A DNA stretch of 64,000 nt from JARRKU01 sp050288425 (GTDB taxonomy: Bacteria; Desulfobacterota; Desulfobacteria; Desulfobacterales; Desulfosarcinaceae), in NCBI GenBank assembly GCA_050288425.1, contig JBNKDU010000087.1, positions 48,680-112,679 on the forward strand, read 5' to 3'. The notes beneath the pieces are model-generated. The model was not told where the DNA came from. It worked only from the letters and a program-made list of their open reading frames with translations, and did not search any database. Below are positions 25,318 to 34,277 of the stretch, piece after piece. Positions within the stretch are counted from its first letter, which is position 1. Every line of letters starts with the position of its first letter. The position numbers were made by a program, and so were the translations under genes.

Positions 25318-26559
25318 CCGTTCCAGGTAGGAAAGCCCCTGATCGAACTCGGCGTCGTCCAGATGCATGAAAGACAGGCGGAAAAAGGCGCGCGCCTCTG
25401 GAGAGAAAGAGAAGGCTTCTCCGCGTGACCAGGGCACGTGAGGCAAGTCCAGGGATCGACTGCTTTTGATCCACAGGCTGTATCCCGCCTGGTGCGGAGA
25501 GACGGAAAGGTAGGATCGCCGGCGGATCATTTCCAGCAGTCGGCCTTTGCGCCGGGCGATGACCGTACCTACTTTCTCCAGGTGCCGGCGATACGACCCC
25601 TGTTCGATGAATTCGCGCATGCAGCGCTGCATCAAGCCGAAGCTGGCAATGTCCGAAGAGAACTTGGTGTAGAGAAATTTCTCATACAAGCTCTCCGGTA
25701 CGACGATGAATCCAAGGCGAATTCCGGAAACTGTCGTCTGGGATAGCGATTTGATGTGAATGGTATTCTCCGGGCAGATGTCCACGAATCGCACGCCGGC
25801 ATCGTGCCGAAACTCCGACAGAAAATCGTCTTCGATGATGAAGAAGTCATGCTCCCGCGCCAATCGGGCCAGGGCCTCCTTCTTTTCCCGGCTGTATGCG
25901 ATTCCGGTGGGGTTGTGCACCGCCGGCATGGAGTAGAAGAGGCGCACGGCGCTGGCCAGCTTGCGGTGCAGTTGCGCCAGATCCGGACCGTCGTCCTCCA
26001 GGGCGACGAAATGCCGGGCCCGGAACAGCGAAATGGCCCCCGGATACGTAGGATCCTCGAAAAGAATCGATTCGGAGATATTGGCGGCGAATACCTTGGC
26101 CACCAGATCGAGCCCCTGCTGGGCACCGGAGATGATGATCATCCGCGCGGCCGGCACATGGTAGAACCGGCTCAAGGCATCGATCAGCCCCGGATCGCCT
26201 TCGGCCGGCGTGGGGGCCAATGCCCGGGCCTGCCGCCGGGAGAACAATTGGTCGAAAATCGCCTGGACCTGCTCATAGGGAAAAAGGTTCGCGTTCAGAT
26301 AATCGGTATGGAAATCGAAAATGCTCCCGGGTCGCGTGACCTTTTCCGGGTAGCGGATATAGGTGCCGCTGCCCACCCGGTTTTCGATGAGCCCCTCCCG
26401 CCGGAGGATGTCGAAGGCCCTTTGCACGGTGAGCTTGTTGCATCGATAATCGTCGGCCAGCTGACGGATGGAGGGGATCCTATTCCCCGGCGTGTACTGT
26501 CCCGCCCCGATTCGCCGGCGGATGGCGGCCGCGATGTCCCGATACCCTGCAGTCTTCAT
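25306..26559 (-). CDS. pdxR: MocR/PdxR-type regulator (GntR winged helix fused to aminotransferase fold)
   Basis: A 417-residue regulator. The N-terminal GntR winged helix (GNRIPSIRQLADDYRCNKLTVQRAF) is fused to a fold-type-I aminotransferase domain. The PLP pocket is represented by HNPTG, IIEDDFLSEF and the SLSQTTVSGIRLG segment, where the usual PLP lysine region (SLSKxxxPGLRLG) reads Gln in place of Lys, which merits a check. Divergence from pdxS/pdxT and the three-decamer operator argue that it senses PLP and controls vitamin B6 synthesis. The start at 26559 follows AAGGA; Met codons at 26565 and 26574 are alternatives. Confidence 0.85.
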   Translation of the reverse strand: MKTAGYRDIAAAIRRRIGAGQYTPGNRIPSIRQLADDYRCNKLTVQRAFDILRREGLIENRVGSGTYIRYPEKVTRPGSIFDFHTDYLNANLFPYEQVQAIFDQLFSRRQARALAPTPAEGDPGLIDALSRFYHVPAARMIIISGAQQGLDLVAKVFAANISESILFEDPTYPGAISLFRARHFVALEDDGPDLAQLHRKLASAVRLFYSMPAVHNPTGIAYSREKKEALARLAREHDFFIIEDDFLSEFRHDAGVRFVDICPENTIHIKSLSQTTVSGIRLGFIVVPESLYEKFLYTKFSSDIASFGLMQRCMREFIEQGSYRRHLEKVGTVIARRKGRLLEMIRRRSYLSVSPHQAGYSLWIKSSRSLDLPHVPWSRGEAFSFSPEARAFFRLSFMHLDDAEFDQGLSYLERLLR

Positions 26560-26578
26560 TTTCATCCTTGACATCAAT

Positions 26579-26629
26579 CATACATTTACATACTTGTACT
26601 ACGTTATTATTCTAAATGTTACATGTATG
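26579..26629. promoter_or_regulatory. Three-decamer PdxR operator
   Basis: CATACATTTA (26579-26588) is followed directly by CATACTTGTA (26589-26598). An inverted copy, TACATGTATG (26620-26629), reads CATACATGTA on the other strand; it agrees with the first in nine of ten bases. Two direct repeats plus one inverted repeat is the architecture known for MocR/PdxR regulators. The sites lie between pdxR and pdxS, well placed to control both. Confidence 0.65.
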
Positions 26630-26711
26630 CAACCCTGGACATGATCCGTGGACAGATTCATTTACCAGGGGATTCAACCAACCAACGGCTGCCGCAGGAA
26701 AGGATTCGACC

Positions 26712-27581
26712 ATGGCAAGAGAACGCATCAACAAAGGCTTTGCCGAAATGTTTAAAAACGGCGTCATCATGGACGTCACCAATGCCGAACAGGCCCGCAT
26801 CGCCGAAGAGGCCGGGGCCTGCTCGGTGATGGCCCTGGAACGGGTGCCTTCCGACATCCGCAGCGACGGCCAGGTGGCGCGCATGAGCGACCCGGCCATG
26901 ATCCAGGCCATCATGGATACCGTCTCCATCCCGGTGATGGCCAAGGTCCGTATCGGCCATTTCATGGAGGCCCGTATCCTGCAAGCCATGGGCGTCGATT
27001 TCGTGGACGAAAGCGAAGTGCTCACCCCGGCGGACGAAAAGCGCCACGTGGACAAGAGCCAGTTCGACGTGCCCTTCGTCTGCGGCGCGCGAAACCTGGG
27101 CGAGGCCCTGCGCCGTATCAACGAAGGCGCGGCCATGATCCGCACCAAGGGAGAAGCCGGCACCGGCAACATCATCAACGCCGTAACCCACTCCCGGGCC
27201 ATCTCCGAAGAGATCGCCGCCCTCAAGGGCCTGGACGAACACCAGCTCACCCACCTGGCCGGCGAACTGCGCGTTCCGGTGGACCTGGTCAAGGAGACCC
27301 GCGATCTGGGACGCCTGACCGTCGTGAATTTCGCCGCCGGAGGCATCGCCACTCCGGCCGACGCCGCCCTGATGATGGCATTGGGTTCCGACGGCGTCTT
27401 CGTGGGATCGGGCATTTTCAAATCGGAGAATCCGGCCAGGATGGCCCATGCCATCGTGCAGTCGGTAATCCATTACCAGGATGCGGAGAAGCTCGTGGAA
27501 ATCTCCAAGGGACTGGGCAGCGCCATGATCGGCCTGGAGAACAGTGCCCTGGATGTCAGAATGGCGGAACGCGGTGTATGA
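26712..27581 (+). CDS. pdxS: Pyridoxal 5'-phosphate synthase, lyase subunit
   Basis: A 289-residue TIM-barrel subunit that makes PLP from ribose 5-phosphate, glyceraldehyde 3-phosphate and glutamine-derived ammonia. Diagnostic segments are GVIMDVTNAEQARIAEEAGA, VPSDIR, MAKVRIGHFMEARIL (substrate lysine), DFVDESEVLTPAD, GAAMIRTKGEAGTG and FVGSGIFKS. The start at 26712 follows GGAAAGGA; earlier in-frame codons run through the operator. It is first in a two-gene unit with pdxT. Confidence 0.97.
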   Translation: MARERINKGFAEMFKNGVIMDVTNAEQARIAEEAGACSVMALERVPSDIRSDGQVARMSDPAMIQAIMDTVSIPVMAKVRIGHFMEARILQAMGVDFVDESEVLTPADEKRHVDKSQFDVPFVCGARNLGEALRRINEGAAMIRTKGEAGTGNIINAVTHSRAISEEIAALKGLDEHQLTHLAGELRVPVDLVKETRDLGRLTVVNFAAGGIATPADAALMMALGSDGVFVGSGIFKSENPARMAHAIVQSVIHYQDAEKLVEISKGLGSAMIGLENSALDVRMAERGV

Positions 27582-27699
27582 ATGAATCTAAGATCGGCTC
27601 CTGCCAGGCGAGGCGGAAGTCGATATGGGTCGGCGGCCCGGCGATCCTCGGGTCCGAACCAAGGCAGTCATTGGCCGCATTGACGGAGCAAATGAACCC

Positions 27700-28263
27700 A
27701 TGGGCACCATCGTAGGATTGCTCGGCCTCCAAGGGGCCTTTCTGGACCATATTCCACACCTGAACCATTTGGGCGTCGATCACACCGTCGTCCGGGACAC
27801 TGCTGCCCTGGATCGCATCGACCGGCTGATCATCCCCGGTGGAGAAAGCACGGTGATGGCAAAATTTCTTCGCGAATTCGGCATGTTGAACCCCCTACGG
27901 GAGCGCATCGCTTCGGGCATGCCGGTGTGGGGGGTGTGTGCCGGCGCCATCCTGCTGGCCGAGGGCGTCGACGGCGTCCCCGGCACCCTGGGCGCCCTGG
28001 CGGCCGATGTCACCCGCAATGCCTATGGCCGCCAGATCGACAGCAGCCAGCGCTTCATCGATATCGCCCTGCTCGATCGCAATCGCTACCCCGCCATATT
28101 CATCCGCGCGCCGAAGATCCATCGGCTCGACCCGCGGGTGGCCGTTCATGCCACTCTGGATGGCGACCCGGTCTTCGTTCAGGACGGACACATCATGGCG
28201 ACAACGTTTCATCCCGAACTCAACCGGGATCACATCTTCCACGAATACTTTTTGGCGCTCTGA
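27700..28263 (+). CDS. pdxT: Pyridoxal 5'-phosphate synthase, glutaminase subunit
   Basis: A 187-residue class I glutamine amidotransferase that feeds ammonia to PdxS. LGLQGAFLDH and IPGGEST bind glutamine; the nucleophile is the Cys in VWGVCAGAILLAE; the catalytic His-Glu pair is in FHPEL. The start at 27700 gives family length; the frame upstream of it is not PdxT-like. It lies 118 bases after pdxS with no terminator seen, so they are probably co-transcribed. Confidence 0.95.
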   Translation: MGTIVGLLGLQGAFLDHIPHLNHLGVDHTVVRDTAALDRIDRLIIPGGESTVMAKFLREFGMLNPLRERIASGMPVWGVCAGAILLAEGVDGVPGTLGALAADVTRNAYGRQIDSSQRFIDIALLDRNRYPAIFIRAPKIHRLDPRVAVHATLDGDPVFVQDGHIMATTFHPELNRDHIFHEYFLAL

Positions 28264-28345
28264 ACGGGATGTCTTGCATCTTGATTGCGGCGGCCGGTCC
28301 GTTTACAATGATACCGGAATCACCTGCCGAAAGGATCGTGACCCC

Positions 28346-29437
28346 ATGAGTTCCCGAAGACAGATTTTCAATTGGATCATCGTCTTGCTCATAATCGCAA
28401 CCGCGGCGGCGATCTACCAGCGCTATTCCGACCGGCGGCATTATCAGGACAGCAAGCCGCGGCTGGTGGAACCGCGGGGGGAGTTGGCCAATTTCGAAAA
28501 GGCCACCATCGAAATCTTCAATAATACGGCGCCCTCGGTGGCCTATATCTTTACCGAAAATGCCGTGCGTGGATTTTTCGGCACCCGGGAAGTACGCCAG
28601 GGGGCCGGATCCGGTTTCCTGTGGGACGACCGCGGTCATGTGGTGACCAATTTCCATGTGGTCGCCGGAGCCCAGCGCATCCAGGTGCGCCTGGACACCG
28701 GCGAGGCCCTGGATGCCACCTATGTGGGCGGCTCCGAGGATCATGACCTGGCCGTGGTGCGGTTGCGCAATAACCCCGGCAATATCCGGCCCATCCCCGT
28801 CGGCACCAGCAGCGACTTGAAAGTGGGCCAGGCCGTGTTCGCCATCGGCAATCCCTTCGGTCTCTCGAGGACGTTGACCACGGGCGTGATCAGCGCGCTG
28901 GACCGTCGTCTGCCCACATCGGCCGGACGCGAAGTCGTGGGCGTCATTCAGACCGACGCGGCCATCAATCCGGGCAACTCGGGGGGGCCGCTGATCGATT
29001 CCGCCGGCCGTCTGATCGGGGTCAACACGGCCATCATCAGCGGTTCGGGCAGTTCCGCCGGCATCGGCTTCGCCGTCCCGGCCGACGTGGTCAACGAAAT
29101 CGTGCCCCAATTGATATCCAAGGGAAAAATTCCCCGACCGGGGATCGGCATCGTGGTTCTCTCCGAAGAGCAGGCGGCGGGCCTGGGAATCGTGGGCGTG
29201 GTCATCAACAGCGTCATGCCGGGCTCGGCCGCCGACCAGGCCGGCCTCACCGGGATCGACTACCGCAATCGGCTGCTGGGGGACGTGATCACGGCCGTGG
29301 AAGACAAACCGGTGACCAACCTGGCGGAATTCGTGCATGCAATGCAGCAATTCGAGATCGGCCAGAATATCCGCCTGAGAGTGCAGCGTGGCGACCGGGA
29401 GCGAGAGGTCCTGGTGCAGGTAATGGATATCTCCTAA
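28346..29437 (+). CDS. DegS/HtrA-like trypsin-type serine protease with PDZ domain
   Basis: A 363-residue protease anchored by one N-terminal hydrophobic helix (residues about 8-25), so periplasmic and membrane tethered as in DegS. The catalytic triad is visible: His in VTNFHVVAG, Asp in EDHDLAVVRL and Ser in NPGNSGGPL. One PDZ domain occupies about residues 255-360 (GIVVLSEEQ... GDVITAVEDKPV). A single PDZ and a TM anchor favour DegS over DegP. GAAAGGA precedes the ATG at 28346. The long frame back to 27938 overlaps pdxT and is spurious. Confidence 0.9.
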   Translation: MSSRRQIFNWIIVLLIIATAAAIYQRYSDRRHYQDSKPRLVEPRGELANFEKATIEIFNNTAPSVAYIFTENAVRGFFGTREVRQGAGSGFLWDDRGHVVTNFHVVAGAQRIQVRLDTGEALDATYVGGSEDHDLAVVRLRNNPGNIRPIPVGTSSDLKVGQAVFAIGNPFGLSRTLTTGVISALDRRLPTSAGREVVGVIQTDAAINPGNSGGPLIDSAGRLIGVNTAIISGSGSSAGIGFAVPADVVNEIVPQLISKGKIPRPGIGIVVLSEEQAAGLGIVGVVINSVMPGSAADQAGLTGIDYRNRLLGDVITAVEDKPVTNLAEFVHAMQQFEIGQNIRLRVQRGDREREVLVQVMDIS

Positions 29438-29523
29438 CCGCGGCCCTGAAAAGATTTCCTTCTTCCCAGGTCAGGGGCCATATCCACGTCGACCTTGTCA
29501 TAGCAACTGGCCGAAGAGAACGG

Positions 29524-30195
29524 TCATTGCGAACCCATCTCCCCCTGGACGTCGGCATCGAAATCATACGGGGCCGACGGCATCGGCTCGGAAAACATTC
29601 CACGAATATCCCCGGCAATGGCATCGATGGGCACGTCGGCGTACTCACCGCGCTGGCGCACATATTCCATGTGCTTGTTGCCCTCCAGATCGAAGGGGTG
29701 ATAGAGCGAATCGCTGCCGCCATCGAACTCCAGGGGCTTTAAACGGAATTTATCACACAATTCGATATTGAAGGCGGGCGTGGCTTTGACCCAGCGGCCC
29801 TCCAGGAAAATGGAGGTATACCCGTGCCACATGAAGATATCGGTCTTCATGCGGGCTCGCATGCGGGCGGTGGAGAGGTGATTTTTCACATCGGCATAGC
29901 CCAACTTGGCGGCAATCCCGACGGACCGGCAACAAGCCGCCAGGAGGGCGGCCTTGGGTACGCACCAGCCGCGGCCGGTTTTCAATATATTGCTGGAACG
30001 CAGCCCCGGAACCGACAAATCGATGGAATAGGGATCGTAGCGAATGGCATCGCGTACCGCATAGTAGAGCCTTACCACCTCCTCCCTGGGATCAGCGACC
30101 CCGTCGGTCCATTCCCGGACGAAGCCGATGACCGCAGGATGATGGTAGTCCATCACGGCCGTGGCTTGTAAGAATTCCGCGGGTGGGGATTCCAA
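29524..30195 (-). CDS. Transglutaminase-like protein
   Basis: A 223-residue soluble protein with the transglutaminase core: Cys in GRGWCVPKAALLAACCR (about residue 77), His in FMWHGYTSIFLEG and the following KATPAFN strand. Bacterial members are mostly cysteine peptidases or amidases. It has no signal peptide, so it is cytoplasmic. It follows the proteasome-fold gene by 93 bases on the same strand. Pairing of a transglutaminase-like protein with an Ntn-hydrolase recalls Anbu-type clusters, though the other Anbu partners (alpha-E, ATP-grasp) are absent here. Confidence 0.8.
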   Translation of the reverse strand: MESPPAEFLQATAVMDYHHPAVIGFVREWTDGVADPREEVVRLYYAVRDAIRYDPYSIDLSVPGLRSSNILKTGRGWCVPKAALLAACCRSVGIAAKLGYADVKNHLSTARMRARMKTDIFMWHGYTSIFLEGRWVKATPAFNIELCDKFRLKPLEFDGGSDSLYHPFDLEGNKHMEYVRQRGEYADVPIDAIAGDIRGMFSEPMPSAPYDFDADVQGEMGSQ

Positions 30196-30288
30196 CGGAT
30201 CAACCCTCCGTATGCCGGTGACCAGCGGGCGGTCTCAACGTATCGATGCCGATGAGCAGCGCCTGAGGAAACAGCTCCCCGGCTGTCG

Positions 30289-30909
30289 TCAGATGACCCG
30301 GAATCCGGTCTTCTGAATCGTCGCGTAACGAAGCGGCGCGGACACCTCGGCGTCATCTTCGGCACGCTTTTCCAGCGCCTGGCGCACCTCGGTGACCACC
30401 GTATCCATACCGGCATTTTGCTGCCCCAACTGGTTGAGCCGGTACTCCACCTTGATGATGCGCGGCACGGTAAACGCCATGCCGATTTCGTCGCTGTCGA
30501 GCAGGGGCAATTTCTGCTTGGTCCACAGCAGGTGCAAATGGAATCCGCCGCCATTGCCGGGCGTATACCCGCCCAGGATGAAGTTGAGCTGGTGGGTCGG
30601 ATCGATGGGTTGATTCCGGCATGCCTTGCGCATGAAGCGCTCGTATTCACTGGCCAGAAACGGCAGCGCCGCCTGATGGATTTCATCGATGTAGTGAAGA
30701 TCCTCCTCGGCCACGAAATTTTTTAAGGCCTGGCATATGGCTTCGCCGGCCGCGGCGCCGCCGTTCAATATGGCCGTATACTGGGAAAGCTGGTGAAGCC
30801 GTTCGACCTTGAGCTCGATGAGGTTGGCGTTGGCGTCCACATCCACGGCCTTGCTGTCGGCACCCATGACAATACCCTGGGAATATTTACAGGCAATCAG
30901 TTGAGACAT
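30289..30909 (-). CDS. Proteasome-fold (Ntn hydrolase) protein with N-terminal Ser
   Basis: A 206-residue protein whose opening, Met then SQLIACKYSQGIVMGADSKA, matches the first strands of proteasome beta subunits and HslV (usually TTTVxxxxxxGVVxAxDxRA). Ser2 falls where the catalytic Thr1 would be and would be exposed by Met removal. LNGGAAAGEAI matches the conserved loop after the third strand. The start at 30909 is set by GAAGGAGGT. It may form a beta-only ring protease like HslV or Anbu. The partner transglutaminase-like gene follows. The family assignment is from pattern only. Confidence 0.65.
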   Translation of the reverse strand: MSQLIACKYSQGIVMGADSKAVDVDANANLIELKVERLHQLSQYTAILNGGAAAGEAICQALKNFVAEEDLHYIDEIHQAALPFLASEYERFMRKACRNQPIDPTHQLNFILGGYTPGNGGGFHLHLLWTKQKLPLLDSDEIGMAFTVPRIIKVEYRLNQLGQQNAGMDTVVTEVRQALEKRAEDDAEVSAPLRYATIQKTGFRVI

Positions 30910-31025
30910 GCTTACCTCCTTCGTGTCCGTCCATATATGATATCGTGCGGCCCATTCGGGATTCCCGCCCCCTTGAGACCGCATTAGAATAGTAATCCTC
31001 ATCCGCTTGTGCGCCAGCGGGATTT

Positions 31026-32396
31026 TTATTTTTTTGGTTCCGGCAGGAATTTTTCACGAAGGCGGCGCCAATGGTCGAGGCGTTCTTTGATATGCTTTTC
31101 ATATCCCCGCCGCCCGGGGAAGTAGTAGAGATTGCCCTGGAGCTGCTCGGGCAGGTAGTGCTGCGGTGTATAGGCGTCGTCGAAATCGTGCGCGTATTTG
31201 TAATCTCGACCGTAGCCCAACTCTTTCATCAGGCGGGTGGGGGCATTGCGAATGTGCAGGGGCACCGGCAGGCTGCCGGTATCCCGCACGGCTTTCTGAA
31301 CGCGACCATAGGCCTTGTAGACCGTATTGGACTTGGGCGCCGTGGAAAGATAAACCGCCGTCTGGGCCAGGGACAGTTCGCCTTCGGGAGGTCCGATGAA
31401 GCGAAAGGCTTCCACTGCCGCCATGGCCAGTGGCAGGGCATGGGGATCGGCATTGCCGATGTCTTCGGAGGCGAAGCGTACCATGCGCCGGGCGATGTAC
31501 AACGGATCCTCGCCGGCGGTGAGCATGCGTGCCAGCCAGTAGAGGGCGGCGTCGGGATCGCTGCCGCGCATGCTTTTATGCAGCGCCGAAATCAGATTGT
31601 AATGTCCTTCGCCGTCCTTGTCGTATTGGAGGGCGCGCTTCTGGACGGCCTGCTCGATATCCGCCAGTTCGATGACCCGGGGGCCGGCCGTACCTTCCGG
31701 TACCCGGCGGGCCAGCGCCAGAAAGGAGGCCATCTCCAGGTTGTTCAATGCATTGCGACCGTCGCCGTCGGACATGCGCACCAGGTGGGCGACGGCATCG
31801 TCGGACAGTGTGAGTCGATGCGCTCCCAGGCCGTTGACTTCATCGGCCAGGGCCCGGTTCAACAATGCCAGCAGATCCGCTTCGTCCAACGACTTTAATA
31901 GGAGGACCCGGCAGCGGGACAGCAGCGGCGCGATGATTTCGAAAGAGGGGTTTTCGGTGGTGGCCCCGATGAGGGTCAACAGGCCGCTCTCCACATGGTG
32001 CAGGAAGGCATCCTGCTGGGACTTGTTGAAGCGGTGGATCTCGTCCACGAACAGCACGGTGCGCCGGCGGTGCATCTTGAGTTGGTCGCGGGCATCGGCG
32101 ATGACGGCGCGGATCTCCTTGATCCCGGCCAGTACGGCCGAAAAATGGATGAAGTGGGACCGCGTGACCTGGGCGATGATCCGTGCCAGGGTGGTTTTGC
32201 CGCAGCCGGGCGGTCCCCACAAGATAATGGAAAAAATGCGGTCGCCGTCGATGGCCTGGCGCAACAAGGTGCCTGGTCCCACCACTTCGGCCTGGCCGAC
32301 GAAGTCGTCCAGGCATTTGGGTCGCATGCGTTCGGCCAGGGGGCGCGATTCCGCCATGGTCTCGCTGGCTTGGATGTCGAACATGTCCATCATCAT
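31026..32396 (-). CDS. rarA: Replication-associated recombination protein A (MgsA/WRNIP1 AAA+ ATPase)
   Basis: A 456-residue AAA+ clamp-loader-like ATPase acting at stalled forks. Residues about 15-35 (RPLAERMRPKCLDDFVGQ) are typical; Walker A is GPPGCGKTTLAR, Walker B LFVDEIHRFNKSQQDAFL, sensor GATTENPSF. The C-terminal domain has RGSDPDAALYWLARML and VRFASEDIGNADPHAL, specific to RarA/MgsA. The start is one of several consecutive Met codons (GTG 32399 or ATG 32396); no good ribosome site helps. Upstream, 32397-33041 is gene-free. Confidence 0.93.
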   Translation of the reverse strand: MMMDMFDIQASETMAESRPLAERMRPKCLDDFVGQAEVVGPGTLLRQAIDGDRIFSIILWGPPGCGKTTLARIIAQVTRSHFIHFSAVLAGIKEIRAVIADARDQLKMHRRRTVLFVDEIHRFNKSQQDAFLHHVESGLLTLIGATTENPSFEIIAPLLSRCRVLLLKSLDEADLLALLNRALADEVNGLGAHRLTLSDDAVAHLVRMSDGDGRNALNNLEMASFLALARRVPEGTAGPRVIELADIEQAVQKRALQYDKDGEGHYNLISALHKSMRGSDPDAALYWLARMLTAGEDPLYIARRMVRFASEDIGNADPHALPLAMAAVEAFRFIGPPEGELSLAQTAVYLSTAPKSNTVYKAYGRVQKAVRDTGSLPVPLHIRNAPTRLMKELGYGRDYKYAHDFDDAYTPQHYLPEQLQGNLYYFPGRRGYEKHIKERLDHWRRLREKFLPEPKK

Positions 32397-32740
32397 CACC
32401 GTTTGTAAAGAGCTGCCATTTCAACTCAAACAAAAGAAAAAGGCAACCTGAAATGGAGGCGGCCGGGTGGCACGCCGATGCCTGGATCAATGCGGTTTAA
32501 TCAACAATTTTAAATATTTTTTGTGCCTTACAGATTTGGGCCGCCCCCCTTTCCGGATCAGCCTTTCCTCTGGGGACAGTCGAGACTCGACGGAAATCAT
32601 GCCCGGCCAATGATCGGCCCGATCAGCCGGGTTGAAAATCTCCGTCGGGAAGCGTATACCACAGATAGATATCGTCTCTTCAACACCGGAGCACGTGAAA
32701 ATAAACCGCTTCGAAACCCGTTTCCGTGAGTGGTTTTTTC

Positions 32741-32770
32741 TTGACTATCGAGAAATTTAGCTGCTATTTA
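32741..32770 (+). promoter_or_regulatory. Candidate sigma70 promoter upstream of the Liv operon
   Basis: TTGACT (32741-32746), 18 bases, TATTTA (32765-32770) in the AT-rich part of a 645-bp gene-free stretch (32397-33041). Transcription would start about 265 bases before the binding-protein gene. The rest of the stretch shows no supported gene or strong dyad. Confidence 0.35.
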
Positions 32771-33041
32771 GCTAATATGTATCTTATAAAAAGTGATGGC
32801 CATTCATTTAATGAAAAATAGTTAAATTTTCGAAAGGAAGACGTATTCCCTCAACTGAAAATTCTTCATGCTCTATGTTGGTTGCCGTTTGCATCGGACG
32901 ATGGAGGCGCGATAACGAGCGGATCTGAAGTGGCTGCAAACCGGTATGCCCCACGGACAGGGGTGGAGAAGCGATCTGACGGCTTCAACCCGGGTTCGTC
33001 CTGGGTATATCATTCAACGTACCAGAACAAGGAGGGAGAGA

Positions 33042-34199
33042 ATGAGTCGAAAATGGTTGGCGGTATTACTGGGGGGGTTGTTTTTCGTCGTCTTGGCTGC
33101 ACAACCGGCCTTGGCGAATTATAAGATCGGTGCCGTATTATCGGTGACCGGCCGCACATCCTTTCTCGGGGACCCGGAAAAGAAGACGGTCGATATGATC
33201 GTGGATCAGATCAACAAGGCAGGCGGAATCAACGGAAAGAAAGTGGATCTGATCGTCTATGACGATGAAGGCGATGCCACCAAATGCAATCTGTATGTCA
33301 AGAAACTGATTACCCAGGACAAGGTCGACGTGGTCATCGGACCATCGCTGAGCGGATTGTCTTTGGCAGTCATTCCGGTATTTGAAAAATATAAAACACC
33401 GCAGATTTCCTTAGCGGCCAGTTATAAGATCGTTCACGATGATAAAACGGGAATGCCCTACAAATGGGTATTCAAAGTACCGCAGTCGGACAGCATGGCC
33501 GTGGAAGCCATCTACACCCATATGCAGAAAAAAAATATCAGCAAGATCGCCGTCATCAGCGTGACGTCCGGTTTTGGCGCCAGCGGTCGCCAGGAATTGA
33601 TCCGGCTGGCTCCCGAATACGGAATGGAAATCGTGGCGGACGAGAAATACGGGCCCAAAGACACCGACATGACGGCGCAATTGACCAAAATCAAGGGATT
33701 GGCGCCCCAGGCGATTGTCAACTGGTCCGTGGGACCGACCCAGGTAACGGTGCTGCGCAATTTCCGTGATCTGAGCATGGATCAGATCGTCTTCTATCAG
33801 AGCCATGGTTTCGGCAGCCGCAAGAACATCGAACTGGCCGCCGGGGCCGCCGAAGGCGTATTATGTCCCCTGGGCGCCACCAACATCGCCGAAAAATTGC
33901 CGGCCGACAATGCCCAGAAATCGGTCACCATGCAGTACATGAAAAATTACATGGCCCGGTACGGAGAACCGATCAGTTCGTTCGGCGGCCATGGATGGGA
34001 TGCGACCCATCTGGTTCTCGATGCGTTCAAGGCCGTCGGCAGCGACAAGGCCAAGATTCGCGATTATCTGGAAAACAAAACCGGTTTCGTGGGCCAGCAC
34101 GGGGTGTTCAATTTTTCACCCGAGGATCACAACGGGCTGACCAAGGATGCATTTCAGATGGTGATTGTCAAAGACGGTGACTGGGCACTGGCCCCCTGA
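33042..34199 (+). CDS. livJ: Branched-chain amino-acid-type ABC substrate-binding protein
   Basis: A 385-residue periplasmic protein. The signal peptide ends PALA (about residue 26), and the Peripla_BP_6 fold begins with YKIGAVLSVTGRTSFLGDPEK. GGINGKKVDLIVYDDEGD and VIGPSLSGLSLAVIPVFEKYKTP are typical. It delivers ligand to the LivHMGF transporter encoded next. Ligand choice (branched-chain or aromatic amino acid, or an aromatic acid) is not clear; the adjacent indolepyruvate oxidoreductase makes an aromatic or branched 2-oxo acid source likely. GGAGGGA precedes the ATG at 33042. Confidence 0.88.
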   Translation: MSRKWLAVLLGGLFFVVLAAQPALANYKIGAVLSVTGRTSFLGDPEKKTVDMIVDQINKAGGINGKKVDLIVYDDEGDATKCNLYVKKLITQDKVDVVIGPSLSGLSLAVIPVFEKYKTPQISLAASYKIVHDDKTGMPYKWVFKVPQSDSMAVEAIYTHMQKKNISKIAVISVTSGFGASGRQELIRLAPEYGMEIVADEKYGPKDTDMTAQLTKIKGLAPQAIVNWSVGPTQVTVLRNFRDLSMDQIVFYQSHGFGSRKNIELAAGAAEGVLCPLGATNIAEKLPADNAQKSVTMQYMKNYMARYGEPISSFGGHGWDATHLVLDAFKAVGSDKAKIRDYLENKTGFVGQHGVFNFSPEDHNGLTKDAFQMVIVKDGDWALAP

Positions 34200-34225
34200 A
34201 TCGGATTGAATTAAGTTGCCATCCG

Positions 34226-34256
34226 GCGAGGGTCGTGCCTTCCGCACGACCCTCGC
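34226..34256 (+). other. Strong intercistronic stem-loop after the binding-protein gene
   Basis: A perfect 13-bp stem (GCGAGGGTCGTGC with GCACGACCCTCGC) with a 5-nt loop and no U-run. It sits between the binding-protein and permease genes, where such structures protect the upstream mRNA and allow more binding protein than permease. Confidence 0.7.
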
Positions 34257-34277
34257 TTGTCGTCTGCAAGCGGGGTT

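Noticed and set aside
32740..32790. TTTAGCTGCTATTTAGCTA as an operator
   Set aside because: Arms are only five bases and overlap the candidate promoter; this is too weak to call.
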